This document shows positions 20,097 to 28,761 of a DNA stretch of 64,000 bases, one piece after another. The position numbers and the translations under genes were made by a program. The notes under the pieces were generated by a model. It was given only the letters and a program-made list of their open reading frames with translations. It ran no database searches and had not been told where the DNA came from. Source of the DNA: Saccharopolyspora flava (GTDB lineage Bacteria > Actinomycetota > Actinomycetes > Mycobacteriales > Pseudonocardiaceae); the NCBI RefSeq assembly GCF_900116135.1, contig NZ_FOZX01000004.1:1-64000 (forward strand), in the 5' to 3' direction. Numbering within the stretch: the first letter of the stretch is position 1; each line of letters begins with the position of its first letter.

Positions 20097-21914
20097 TCAG
20101 AACCGTTCGTGGTGCCGCTGTTCCGGGTCTTGGGTGGGGAAGTCGTGCGGTGGGGATGCCGGGGGAGGGAACTGCGGTGGGGGACCGGCCGGCGGTGGGG
20201 GTGCTGGGGATGCTCCCGCGGCCTGGCCCCGGAGGACTTCTATCCGGTCCGATCCGGGTCTCGACATCACCCAGCTGGAGCCGGTGAGCTGCTTCGCCGA
20301 GCCCTTGAGCGGGGCGAGCTTGCTGGAGGCCTGGTCGTAGTCGGCGACCGTCTGCGTGGTGCACACCAGCGTGGCCAGCGACAGGGTGACCTCGGTGTCG
20401 CCGATCATCCGGGCCGGGCCGAGCACCGCGTCGGCCAGCGGCACCAGGTCGTCGAGGTCGGAGACCAGCAGGAAGTCGTCGCCGCCGACGTGGCCGACCT
20501 GCACCGACGACAGCGAGGCCGCGGCGTCGGTGAGCCCGCGGCCGATCGAGCGGATCAGGTCGTCGCCCGCGGAGAACCCGGCGGTGTCGTTGATCGTCTT
20601 GAAGCCGTCGATGTCCAGCCAGCTCACCGCGAAGATCTCCTCGGCGGCGATGCGGCGGGACACGTCGCGGGCGATGGCGTCGCTGCCGGGCAGCCGGGTC
20701 AGCGGGTTCAGCGCGGCGGCCTCCTCGACCTTCATCTCCGCCATGCCGCGGATGAGGTCGCCGGCCCGCACCGCGCCGAGGCAGCGCCCGGCCTCGTCGA
20801 CGACGATCGCGTCGTCGTACATCCGGTACTGGTCGGAGCCGGTGACCATGCTCAGCGCCTCCATCGCCGTGGTGGCGGTGGTGACCACGCGCGGCTCGTC
20901 GGCCAGCCGGGAGGCGGGGCGCTTGGCGTGCAGGGCGTGCCCGTAGGGGCCGGTGACGGCGAGCAGGAAGCGGTTGCGGTCGATGGTGAACTGCGGCCGG
21001 TTGTGCTCGTCGACCAGCACCACGCCGCTGATCTCGGTGTGGTCGGCCAGCACCTCGCGGACCTTGTCGGCGGTGGCGTCGATGGACAGCATCGTCGCGG
21101 GGGAGAGGAACTCGGTGACCCGCGGGCCGCTGGCGATGGTGTTCAGCGACGGCGCGTGCGGGTCGGTGACCTCGGCGGCCACGCCCGGCACGGTGCTGGC
21201 GGTCGGCGGCCTGCGCCCGGCCGGTGCCAGCAGGTTGCCCTGCACGAGGCGGACGCCGTTGCGGCGCAGCGAATTGAGCTGGCGGTCGCTCTCGACGCCC
21301 TCGGCGACCAGCAGGCTCTCGGTGGACTCGCACAGGTGCCGGACCGATTCGACGACGGCGACGCGCGCCGGGTCGTCGGGCAGGCCCTGCACGACGGCGC
21401 GGTCGAGCTTGATGGTGGCGGGCCCGATGTCGCCGATGAGGGTCAGCGGGACGTCGCCTTCGCCGACCCCGTCGAGCGCGATCTGGAAGCCGTCCGAGCG
21501 CAGCTTGCCGATGCTCTCCAGCAGCTGGTCGGTGTCGATCCGGCCGAACGGCGGACCGATCTCCAGGGTGATCTCCTGCTCGCGCCTGCCGGCCTCGCGC
21601 AGCTTCTCGCGCAGGGCCTGCAGCCGCTCGCGGTCGTGCACGACGGTGCCGCCGAAGATGTTGAGGTGCAGCGGGAGCAGCGACTCGTGGTCCGCGGCCG
21701 ACTGCACCGCCTTGACCGCCAGGTCCACATCGAGCTCGGTGAGCCGTCGCAGCCGCGCCGCTTCCCGGAACAGGTCCTGGACGTGCGCGCCCGCCGGTCT
21801 GGCCAACGCCTCCACTGCGACGATGGCACCGGTCTTGATGTTGATCAATGGCTGGAAAGCGAAGCGAACTTCGTCCACCAGCGCGAGCACGGAGTCGATG
21901 TTGCCGCGACTCAT
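20097..21914 (-). CDS. EAL-CBS-GGDEF cyclic-di-GMP protein, partly degenerate
   Basis: 605-residue soluble protein. The EAL domain comes first (about residues 15-240), with VEALARP, LHLNIFG, IKLDR, AEGVES and QGNLLAP. In place of the canonical DDFGTG loop it has DGVGEG, so one metal-binding Asp is missing. A CBS-like pair follows (about 255-400), with VVLVDEHNRP and AIVVDEAGRCLG. The GGDEF domain (about 410-560) keeps DIDGFKTINDTAG but reads GGDDF; no RxxD inhibitory site is visible upstream. The tail is Pro-rich. The order EAL-CBS-GGDEF is the reverse of most dual proteins. It may be a c-di-GMP receptor or weak cyclase regulated by CBS ligands rather than an efficient phosphodiesterase. Confidence 0.88.
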   Translation of the reverse strand: MSRGNIDSVLALVDEVRFAFQPLINIKTGAIVAVEALARPAGAHVQDLFREAARLRRLTELDVDLAVKAVQSAADHESLLPLHLNIFGGTVVHDRERLQALREKLREAGRREQEITLEIGPPFGRIDTDQLLESIGKLRSDGFQIALDGVGEGDVPLTLIGDIGPATIKLDRAVVQGLPDDPARVAVVESVRHLCESTESLLVAEGVESDRQLNSLRRNGVRLVQGNLLAPAGRRPPTASTVPGVAAEVTDPHAPSLNTIASGPRVTEFLSPATMLSIDATADKVREVLADHTEISGVVLVDEHNRPQFTIDRNRFLLAVTGPYGHALHAKRPASRLADEPRVVTTATTAMEALSMVTGSDQYRMYDDAIVVDEAGRCLGAVRAGDLIRGMAEMKVEEAAALNPLTRLPGSDAIARDVSRRIAAEEIFAVSWLDIDGFKTINDTAGFSAGDDLIRSIGRGLTDAAASLSSVQVGHVGGDDFLLVSDLDDLVPLADAVLGPARMIGDTEVTLSLATLVCTTQTVADYDQASSKLAPLKGSAKQLTGSSWVMSRPGSDRIEVLRGQAAGASPAPPPPAGPPPQFPPPASPPHDFPTQDPEQRHHERF

Positions 21915-22245
21915 GCTTCTCCAGCGACCGTGTTCACGATCTGTTCACCGACATCTCAGCTCCTCCTCGTCGGCGGAGCGCCGCCATTCCCGCCGACCAA
22001 CTTAGCGTGCCTGAGCAGGGTGGAACATCAGCCGCACGAGGCGTGTACCTCAATTGATCTTGCAATTCGGATCGGATCGGTCACCCTGCGTGGACAACGA
22101 GCAAAGCCTATCGGGTAGCGCCTTGCACGCTGCGTGAACGTTCAATGAAATGGACGACTCGAAAAAACGGCGTTGCGATTCTCACGTCACCCGGGAAAAG
22201 CGGAGGAAATCAACCCGGTTTTCCCGCTCGCGAACAAATGCGAGA
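21915..22245. other. Intergenic region, no gene seen
   Basis: About 330 bp upstream of the EAL-GGDEF gene and downstream of the lycopene cyclase gene, both on the minus strand. It is AT-richer than its surroundings around 22030-22210. It must include the promoter of the EAL-GGDEF gene; I see no RNA gene, repeat family member or convincing small ORF. Confidence 0.5.
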
Positions 22246-23442
22246 TCAACTTCCGCCGAGTCCGTGCCGCGCGGGCGGATGTCCCAGTGACATCCCGCCC
22301 AGCACGAGACGACGGCGGATGGTCCAGGGTACGCGCGCGAACAGCGCCGACATGGCGCGCGCCGTGCCAGCCAAGGTGCCCTCCCCGGCCAGGAACTCCA
22401 CCCGGTGCGCCTCCGGCAGCGCGAAGAACGCCTCGAAGAACTCCGGCACCAGCTCCGGCGGCAGCGACAGCAGCGCGCGCAGCGACCGCATCCGCAGCAC
22501 GTGCGCGGTCACCGCCTCCGTCGGCCACAGCACCTGCCAGCCCGCCCGCGCCGCGGTGGCCGGCCCGGTGGCCAGACCGCCGCTGAGCGCCGCCGCCAGC
22601 CACGGCGCCGAGCGCAGCGCCCGCGCCACGCTGAACCCGCTGGCCGGGTGCACGAACCCGGCCGCGGCGCCGAACGGCACCACCCGGCCCGGCCGGGGCA
22701 GCGGGTCGTCGACCGGGAACCGCACCCGCTCCTCGTCCAGCCGCGCCTCCGGGTCGATCCCGGCGTCGCTCAACCGCCCGGCGAGCCTGCGTCGCAGCAG
22801 CGCCAGCGGCAGCGCGGGACGGCGCGCCAGGGACGTCTCCTCCAGCAGCACCCGGTCCGGCCCCAGCCGCACGGCGTAGAGGAACGTCGGCCAGCCGCCC
22901 CTGGTGCGCGGCGCCGAGCTCCAGTCCATGAACACGCCCTCGCCGGGCGCGCACAGCGGTGCGGCGGTGGCCGAGTCGACGACCCAGCCGACCGCGGTCT
23001 GCTGCGCGGGCGGGTGCGGGGGACGCCCGCCGCAGAGCGTGCGCGCGGGCCCGGTCGCGTCGACGACCACCCCGGCGGCCAGCCGCCTGCCGTCCTTGAG
23101 GACCACGGTGGAACCGGTCGGGCCGTGCTCGGCGCCGACCGCGCGGCCGGTCACCTCGGTGATGTCGGCGCGCCACAGCTGCTTCCACAGCGCGTCGTTG
23201 TCCAGCACCGCGTAGGGCCGGTGCCACAGGTGATCGCCGGTGCCGCGCAGCCGCATCCGCTCCATCACCGACGCCGACGCCACCACGCCGGGCGGCAGCT
23301 CGTCGGCCCAGGAACCGAAGGTGCTCGCCCAGCCGCTGCGCGGCGCCGGATCCACCAGCGCCACGGTCATCCCGGCATCGCTGCAGGCCGAGGCGGCCGC
23401 CCGACCCGCAGGTCCGGCGCCCACCACCACGACATCCGCCAC
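22246..23442 (-). CDS. Lycopene cyclase family flavoprotein
   Basis: 398-residue FAD-dependent enzyme of the CrtL-like lycopene beta/epsilon cyclase family. The N-terminal dinucleotide fold reads VVVVGAGPAGRAAASA. The following segment PRSGWASTFGSWADELP matches the start of the cyclase domain, and FGAAAGFVHPASGFSVARAL is the conserved C-terminal FAD loop. In carotenoid producers it closes the ends of lycopene to beta rings. No crtE, crtB or crtI is in this window, so the gene is detached from a carotenoid cluster. The start is 63 bp from the divergent dGTPase-like gene. Confidence 0.85.
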   Translation of the reverse strand: MADVVVVGAGPAGRAAASACSDAGMTVALVDPAPRSGWASTFGSWADELPPGVVASASVMERMRLRGTGDHLWHRPYAVLDNDALWKQLWRADITEVTGRAVGAEHGPTGSTVVLKDGRRLAAGVVVDATGPARTLCGGRPPHPPAQQTAVGWVVDSATAAPLCAPGEGVFMDWSSAPRTRGGWPTFLYAVRLGPDRVLLEETSLARRPALPLALLRRRLAGRLSDAGIDPEARLDEERVRFPVDDPLPRPGRVVPFGAAAGFVHPASGFSVARALRSAPWLAAALSGGLATGPATAARAGWQVLWPTEAVTAHVLRMRSLRALLSLPPELVPEFFEAFFALPEAHRVEFLAGEGTLAGTARAMSALFARVPWTIRRRLVLGGMSLGHPPARHGLGGS

Positions 23443-23504
23443 CCGAACATTCGATCACGCCCGCCGGGAGCGGCGCGGGGTGGCTGGCCGATAACGTGGC
23501 GTCC

Positions 23505-25016
23505 ATGCAGGAAGTGCCACCACGCGCAGCCCGCCGCAGCGATCGCACCGGGCGCACCATGCCCGGTGACCTGGCCGCGAGCCCGTTCCGCGCCGACCGC
23601 GACCGGATCTCGGCCTCGGCGTTCTTCGCCCGGCTGGGCGGGGTCACCCAGGTCGTCAGCCCGTCCGGGTCCGGTCTGCTGCTGCACAACCGGCTCACCC
23701 ACAGCCTCAAGGTCGCCCAGGTCGCGCGCGCCATCGCCGAGCGGCTGCTGGCCGATCCGGTCAGCAGCGCCCAGGTCGAGGAGCTCGGCGGCCTGGACCT
23801 CGACGTCGTCGAGGCCGCGGGGCTGGGCCACGACCTCGGGCACCCGCCGTTCGGGCACCTGGGGGAGAGCGTGCTGGACCGGCTGGCGCGGGAGCGCTTC
23901 GCGCTGCCCGACGGGTTCGAGGGCAACGCCCAGACCTACCGCGTGGTGACCCGCATCGACGTGCGCGGCACCGAGGGCAACGGGCTGGACCTGACCGCCG
24001 CGGTCCGCGCGGCGCTGCTGAAGTACCCGTGGACGCGGCACTCGGCGGTGCCGCACGAGCCCGAGCGGCTGCCGCGCGGCGCCTCGGAACCGGCCGAGCT
24101 GCCGGGCAGCGGGGCGGCGAAGTTTTCCGCCTACAGCACCGAGCTCGACGACCTCGTCGACGCGCGCAGCCCGTTCGACAAGGCCGTGCCGGAGTGGCAG
24201 CAGACCGTCGAGGCGTCGGTGATGGACACCGCCGACGACATCGCCTACGCGATCCACGACCTGGAGGACTTCCACCGCGTCGGCATCCTGCAGTTCACGA
24301 CCGTGCACCACGAGCTGCAGGAATGGCTCGGCCGCTGCGTGGAGTTCGCGGCCGAGGACGAGCTGCGGCCCGGCGATCCCCGGCCCGGGGCCTCGCTGGA
24401 GCTGCTGCGGCGCCGGCTGCACGACAAGGACGAGTGGATCGCCGACGACGAGGCCTTCGCCGCCGCGGTGAAGAAGGTGCGCACGGACCTGGCGATCAAC
24501 CTGCTGGAGGTGCCGTTCGACCGGTCCCAGCAGGCCGAGCAGACCGTGGTGCGCTTCTCCGGCGACTGGACCCGGCGGCTGGTCGAGGGCGTGCGGGTGC
24601 ACCCGGAGGTCGAGCCGCGCTCGGGTCACGTGTCGCTGGCGCCGGAGCAGTGGCACGAGGTGCAGGTCCTGAAGTTCGTGCACCGGCACTTCGTGCTGCA
24701 GCGCCCCGACCTGGCGCTGCACCAGCGCGGCCAGGACCGGCTGATCAGCAACCTGGTCGAGGCCCTCGACGAGTGGCTGATCGACGAGGCCGAGGTGGCC
24801 CCGCACCGGCTGCGCGACCTGCTGGACCTGGCCCGCCAGGAGTTCGACGAGCTGCCCGCCGCGCTGCTGCCGGAGGGGGTCGAGGTCTCGACGCTGGCCC
24901 GGGGCCGCGCGGTGATCGACTTCGTCGCCTCGCTCACCGACGACCAGGCCGCCGCGCTGCTGGAGGCCCTGTCGGGCCGCACCACGCAGCTGTGGAACGA
25001 CACCTTCGTCCTGTGA
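23505..25016 (+). CDS. dgt: dGTPase-like HD-domain triphosphohydrolase
   Basis: About 503-residue deoxynucleotide triphosphohydrolase-like protein, which converts dGTP (or other dNTPs) to deoxynucleoside plus triphosphate. HD-domain metal ligands are visible in LTHSLKVAQ, GHDLGHPPFGHLGE (HD pair) and DTADDIAYAIHD. The length fits the longer type I/II dGTPase-like family of actinobacteria. ATG 23505 is chosen; GTG 23496 is an in-frame alternative. The TGA overlaps the GTG of the next gene, a VLRF1-type peptidyl-tRNA hydrolase, so the two are translationally coupled. Confidence 0.9.
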   Translation: MQEVPPRAARRSDRTGRTMPGDLAASPFRADRDRISASAFFARLGGVTQVVSPSGSGLLLHNRLTHSLKVAQVARAIAERLLADPVSSAQVEELGGLDLDVVEAAGLGHDLGHPPFGHLGESVLDRLARERFALPDGFEGNAQTYRVVTRIDVRGTEGNGLDLTAAVRAALLKYPWTRHSAVPHEPERLPRGASEPAELPGSGAAKFSAYSTELDDLVDARSPFDKAVPEWQQTVEASVMDTADDIAYAIHDLEDFHRVGILQFTTVHHELQEWLGRCVEFAAEDELRPGDPRPGASLELLRRRLHDKDEWIADDEAFAAAVKKVRTDLAINLLEVPFDRSQQAEQTVVRFSGDWTRRLVEGVRVHPEVEPRSGHVSLAPEQWHEVQVLKFVHRHFVLQRPDLALHQRGQDRLISNLVEALDEWLIDEAEVAPHRLRDLLDLARQEFDELPAALLPEGVEVSTLARGRAVIDFVASLTDDQAAALLEALSGRTTQLWNDTFVL

Positions 25017-25687
25017 GCCGGGTCCGCGAGCTCGCCGGCGGCGGCCGGGCGGTGGAGGTGGCGCCGCGGCGCGTGCAGGGCTGGTTCGAGCGCTTCGCCG
25101 CCCAGCACGACGGCGCCGCCACGACCCTGCTGGAACCGCGGACGGTGCTGGTCACGGCGGGCGACGGCGCGACGGCGACGGTGGCCGTGCCCTTCGGGGA
25201 CCTGCCGGAGCCGCACGGCGAGCAGCCCGGGCTGGCGGTGTCGTCGCTGGTCGAGCACGTCTCGGCGTCCCGCCGGATCGGCCTGGTGCTGGTGCGGCTC
25301 GGCGCGCACAGCGTGGGCGTCGCGGTCGACGGGGTGGTGGAGTCCTCCAGCACCGACCGGCACCTGGTGCACGGCCGCAACAAGGCGGGCGGCTGGTCGC
25401 AGCAGCGCTTCGCGCGCCGCCGCGAGGGCCAGTCGGCCCGCTCGCTGGCCTCGGCCGCCGACGCCGTGGCCCGGACGCTGCTGCCGGAGGCCGACCGGCT
25501 CGACGGCCTCGTCCTCGGCGGCGACCACAAGGCGCTGCAGGCGCTGCGCGAGGACCGCAGGCTGACCGGCCTGCTCGACCGCGCCGAGCAGCGGGTCCTC
25601 GACGTCCCCGAGCCCCGCCGCGCGGTCCTCGACGAGGCCGCGGCGCGGGCCGTCGCCGTCGAGATCGAGATCCGCGACCCGCGGTGA
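25013..25687 (+). CDS. acVLRF1-type peptidyl-tRNA hydrolase
   Basis: 224-residue member of the eRF1-like VLRF1 superfamily (actinobacterial branch), predicted to release nascent chains from peptidyl-tRNA on stalled ribosomes. The diagnostic segment is HGRNKAGGWSQQRFARRREG (about residues 119-138), in which the Gln/Arg-rich loop is the proposed catalytic element. The flanking alpha/beta core is SARRIGLVLVRLG-like. GTG 25013 overlaps the dgt stop. Directly downstream lies the leader ORF and an ABC-F ribosome-protection-type ATPase, so three neighbouring genes concern nucleotide quality or stalled ribosomes. Function is by family inference. Confidence 0.82.
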   Translation: MSRVRELAGGGRAVEVAPRRVQGWFERFAAQHDGAATTLLEPRTVLVTAGDGATATVAVPFGDLPEPHGEQPGLAVSSLVEHVSASRRIGLVLVRLGAHSVGVAVDGVVESSSTDRHLVHGRNKAGGWSQQRFARRREGQSARSLASAADAVARTLLPEADRLDGLVLGGDHKALQALREDRRLTGLLDRAEQRVLDVPEPRRAVLDEAAARAVAVEIEIRDPR

Positions 25688-25737
25688 GCTTCACCGCACC
25701 GGAAATCCGGTGGCGGGCGACCGGTACAGTGGAGGAC

Positions 25738-25791
25738 GTGGTCAGCAAGCGATTCCTGGTGCGTTCGCGCGCCACGCCGCGCGTCTCCTAG
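25738..25791 (+). CDS. 17-codon leader peptide upstream of the ABC-F gene
   Basis: GTG 25738 to TAG 25791 encodes MVSKRFLVRSRATPRVS. A GGAGGA ribosome site ends one base before the ACGTG start context, and TACAGT (25724-25729) is a good -10 so close that the mRNA might even be leaderless. The peptide is basic and contains the Arg-Ala-Thr-Pro-Arg tail. It ends 16 bases before a strong hairpin, the arrangement expected of translation-sensing attenuation, where drug-stalled ribosomes on the leader alter folding and turn on the ABC-F gene. The ORF is seen; the regulatory role is inference. Confidence 0.65.
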   Translation: MVSKRFLVRSRATPRVS

Positions 25792-25806
25792 CGCACGCGC
25801 CCCGCA

Positions 25807-25832
25807 CGCCCACCCGTTCTCGCCGGTGGGCG
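25807..25832 (+). promoter_or_regulatory. Leader hairpin, candidate attenuator of the ABC-F gene
   Basis: CGCCCACC (25807-25814) pairs with GGTGGGCG (25825-25832) around a 10-nt loop, between the leader stop and the TTG start of the ABC-F gene. There is no U-tract, so it could be a factor-dependent terminator or a translational switch. Alternative pairing with the leader coding region was not tested. Confidence 0.5.
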
Positions 25833-25872
25833 CACTCATGCCACGCAGACCACCTCATCTTCGGAGTTCTCC

Positions 25873-27501
25873 TTGATCTCAGCCACCGGCCTGGAACTGC
25901 GCGCCGGTTCCCGCATCCTGCTGTCCGACGCCACTCTGCGCGTCCAGCCCGGCGACCGGATCGGCCTGGTCGGCCGCAACGGCGCGGGCAAGACCACCAC
26001 GCTCAAGGTCCTCGCGGGCGAGGGCCAGCCGCACGCAGGCGACGTGACCAGCCGCGGCGAGCTCGGCTACCTGCCGCAGGACCCGCGCGAGGGCGACCTG
26101 ACCGTCACCGCCAAGGACCGCGTGCTCTCCGCGCGCGGCCTCGACCAGCTGCTGCGCGACATGGAGAAGGCGCAGACGGCGATGGCCGAGCTGGTCGACG
26201 ACCGCGAGCGCGACAAGGCCATCAACCGCTACGGCCGCCTGGAGGAGCGCTTCGGCGCCCGCGGCGGGTACGCCGCCGAGAGCGAGGCCGGGCGGATCTG
26301 CAGCAACCTGGGCCTGCCGGACCGGGTGCTCAACCAGCCGCTGAGCACGCTCTCCGGTGGTCAGCGCCGCCGCGTGGAGCTGGCCCGCATCCTGTTCGCG
26401 GCCTCCGAGGCCGGTCCGGGCGGCCGGTCGGCGACGACGCTGCTGCTCGACGAGCCGACGAACCACCTCGACGCGGACTCGATCAGCTGGCTGCGGGACT
26501 TCCTGAAGAACCACGACGGCGGTCTGGTGGTCATCAGCCACGACATCGACCTGCTGTCGGCGGTGGTCAACAAGGTGTGGTTCCTCGACGCGATCCGCGG
26601 CGAGGCCGATGTCTACAACATGGACTGGACCCGCTACCAGGACGCCCGCGCGGCCGATGAGAAGCGCCGCCGCCGCGAGCGCGCCAACGCCGAGAAGAAG
26701 GCCTCGGCGCTGATGTCGCAGGCCGACAAGATGCGCGCCAAGGCCACCAAGGCCGTCGCCGCGCAGAACATGGCCAAGCGCGCCGAGAAGCTGCTGGCCT
26801 CGGCCGAGACCGAGCAGGCGGCCGAGAAGGTCGCCAAGATCCGCTTCCCGGACCCGGCGCCCTGCGGCAAGACGCCGCTCACCGCCGACGGCCTGTCCAA
26901 GTCCTACGGCTCGCTGGAGATCTTCAGCGGTGTCGACCTGGCCGTCGACCGCGGCTCCAAGGTCGTGGTGCTGGGCCTCAACGGCGCGGGCAAGACGACC
27001 CTGCTGCGGCTGCTGGGCAGCCAGGAGACCCCGGATTCCGGCGAGGTCGTCCCAGGTCACGGCCTGCGCATCGGCTACTTCGCGCAGGAGCACGAGACGC
27101 TGGACCACGACGCCACGGTCTGGGAGAACGTCCGCACCGCCGCGCCGGACGCCCCCGAGCAGCAGCTGCGCAACCTGCTGGGCACGTTCCTGTTCCAGGG
27201 CGAGCAGCTGCAGCAGCCCGCGGGCACGCTCTCCGGCGGTGAGAAGACCCGGCTGGCACTGGCCGGCCTGGTCTCCAGCCAGGCCAACGTGCTGCTGCTG
27301 GACGAGCCGACGAACAACCTCGACCCGGCCAGCCGCGAGCAGGTCCTCGACGCGCTGCGCAACTTCACCGGGGCGGTCGTGCTGGTCACGCACGACCCGG
27401 GTGCGGTGGAAGCACTGGAGCCCGAACGGGTCATCCTGTTGCCGGATGGCACCGAGGACCACTGGTCGGCCGAATACCTGGACTTGGTCCAGTTGGCGTA
27501 G
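25873..27501 (+). CDS. ABC-F ribosome-associated ATPase
   Basis: 542-residue protein with two ABC ATPase domains and no membrane segments, the ABC-F architecture. First domain: GRNGAGKTTT, LSGGQRRRVEL, LLLDEPTNHLD. Second: GLNGAGKTTLL, LSGGEKTRLAL, LLLDEPTNNLD. Between them (about residues 250-320) is a highly charged, Lys/Arg/Ala-rich helical linker (the P-site tRNA interaction motif region). It resembles the Rv1473 group, linked to macrolide-type antibiotic protection; drug specificity cannot be inferred. Start is TTG 25873 with GGAG eight bases upstream. The leader ORF and hairpin suggest antibiotic-inducible expression. Confidence 0.9.
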   Translation: MISATGLELRAGSRILLSDATLRVQPGDRIGLVGRNGAGKTTTLKVLAGEGQPHAGDVTSRGELGYLPQDPREGDLTVTAKDRVLSARGLDQLLRDMEKAQTAMAELVDDRERDKAINRYGRLEERFGARGGYAAESEAGRICSNLGLPDRVLNQPLSTLSGGQRRRVELARILFAASEAGPGGRSATTLLLDEPTNHLDADSISWLRDFLKNHDGGLVVISHDIDLLSAVVNKVWFLDAIRGEADVYNMDWTRYQDARAADEKRRRRERANAEKKASALMSQADKMRAKATKAVAAQNMAKRAEKLLASAETEQAAEKVAKIRFPDPAPCGKTPLTADGLSKSYGSLEIFSGVDLAVDRGSKVVVLGLNGAGKTTLLRLLGSQETPDSGEVVPGHGLRIGYFAQEHETLDHDATVWENVRTAAPDAPEQQLRNLLGTFLFQGEQLQQPAGTLSGGEKTRLALAGLVSSQANVLLLDEPTNNLDPASREQVLDALRNFTGAVVLVTHDPGAVEALEPERVILLPDGTEDHWSAEYLDLVQLA

Positions 27502-27689
27502 CGCTCCGTGCATCTCGCCGGGCTGCTACTACGGATGGATTAGTGCATTCCGGTGATCGCCGCCCCCTCATCTCGACCGATGGCCGATCTTTTTTCCATG
27601 ATCGCCTGGCGTTCGGGCCTTTCCTGTTCGATCATTGCGCTGACAGGGGTCGCGAGGCCCGACCTGCTCAGAGGGAAGGCGGGGACACC

Positions 27690-27899
27690 GTGGCTGAGCT
27701 GAAGAAGGGCGCGCGCATTACGGGAAGCGCGCGCGACAAGCTGGCCAGTGATCTGAGAAAGAAGTACGAGAAGGGGGCGAGCATCCGCGCACTGGCTGAG
27801 TCGACCGGCCGGTCCTACGGCTTCGTGCACCGGGTCCTGAGCGAATCAGGCGTGCAGTTGCGGGGCCGCGGCGGGGCGACCCGGTCCAAGAAGAAGTGA
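27690..27899 (+). CDS. Small helix-turn-helix protein (Rv1473A-like)
   Basis: 69-residue basic protein. The core RDKLASDLRKKYEKGASIRA leads into LAESTGRSYGFVHRVLSESG, a classic helix-turn-helix; the tail GRGGATRSKKK is strongly basic. It corresponds to the small putative regulator next to the ABC-F gene in mycobacteria. GTG 27690 follows GGAAGGCGGGG. The 188-bp gap upstream has lower GC and could hold its own promoter. It might act as a nucleoid-type or local regulator; no function is established that I know of. Confidence 0.8.
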   Translation: MAELKKGARITGSARDKLASDLRKKYEKGASIRALAESTGRSYGFVHRVLSESGVQLRGRGGATRSKKK

Positions 27900-27948
27900 A
27901 CTCGGCGGCCGACCGGCTCCGGTCGCGCCGTCACCACTGGAGGTCCGC

Positions 27949-28761
27949 TTGGCGGAGTCGGTAGTGGACGCCGGCCTGTTGGATCGTGGCGGTGTGGGGC
28001 TCACGATCCACGGGCGGCGTGCCACCATCACGCTGGACCGCCCGGACAAGCTCAACGCGCAAACCCCGCACACCTGGCAGGCGTTGCGGGAGATCGGCCG
28101 ATCGCTGGGTGCGGAGATCCGGGTCGTCGTGCTGCGCGGGGCCGGTCGGGCGTTCTCGGCCGGCCTGGACCGGAGGATGTTCAGCCCCGACGGGGCTGAC
28201 GGTGCTCCGGGCCTGGCGGCGCTGGCCGAGCGCCCCACCGAGCAGTCCGACGCCGAGATCGCCGGCTACCAGCAGGCGTTCAGCTGGTTGCGCGAGCCCG
28301 ACCGGGTCACGATCGCCGCCGTTCAGGGGCACGCGATCGGGGCCGGGTTCCAGCTGGCCCTGGCCTGCGACCTGCGGGTGCTGGCCGACGACGCGCGGCT
28401 GCGGATGGCCGAGACCGGGCTCGGGCTGGTGCCCGATCTCGGCGGCACGCTGCCGCTGGTGCGCGCCGTCGGGTACGCGCGTGCCGTGGAGATCTGCGTG
28501 ACCGGCCGGGAGGTCGACGCCGAGGAGGCGTTCCGGATCGGCCTGGCCAACCGGGTCGTGGCGCCCGATCAGCTGGACGCGGCGGTCGACGGTCTGGTCG
28601 AGGCGGTGTCGGTGCCACCGGAGGGCGCGGTGCGCGAGACGCTGTCGCTGCTGGCGCTGGCCGACGAGGCCGTCGATCCCGAGCAGCAGCTCGCGGCCGA
28701 ACGCGCCGCCCAGCTGCGCCGCATCGCCGAGCTCGCCCAGCAGCTCGGCGCCCTCGAGTGA
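27949..28761 (+). CDS. Enoyl-CoA hydratase/isomerase family protein
   Basis: 270-residue crotonase (EchA12-like by synteny). Oxyanion-hole segments are AFSAGLDRRMF and IGAGFQLALACDLRV; the second-Glu segment is AETGLGLVPDLGG. Aligned by eye to rat mitochondrial hydratase, the first catalytic Glu (CELA motif) is Gln here (FQLA) while the second is kept, so hydration may be impaired and isomerase or another crotonase reaction is possible. TTG 27949 is supported by GGAGG at ideal spacing. It lies between the small HTH gene and a TetR gene, all on the plus strand. Confidence 0.87.
   Translation: MAESVVDAGLLDRGGVGLTIHGRRATITLDRPDKLNAQTPHTWQALREIGRSLGAEIRVVVLRGAGRAFSAGLDRRMFSPDGADGAPGLAALAERPTEQSDAEIAGYQQAFSWLREPDRVTIAAVQGHAIGAGFQLALACDLRVLADDARLRMAETGLGLVPDLGGTLPLVRAVGYARAVEICVTGREVDAEEAFRIGLANRVVAPDQLDAAVDGLVEAVSVPPEGAVRETLSLLALADEAVDPEQQLAAERAAQLRRIAELAQQLGALE

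Noticed and set aside
22246..23442. Part of a carotenoid biosynthetic cluster
   Set aside because: No phytoene synthase, desaturase or prenyltransferase gene occurs in the window; only the cyclase-family gene is present.
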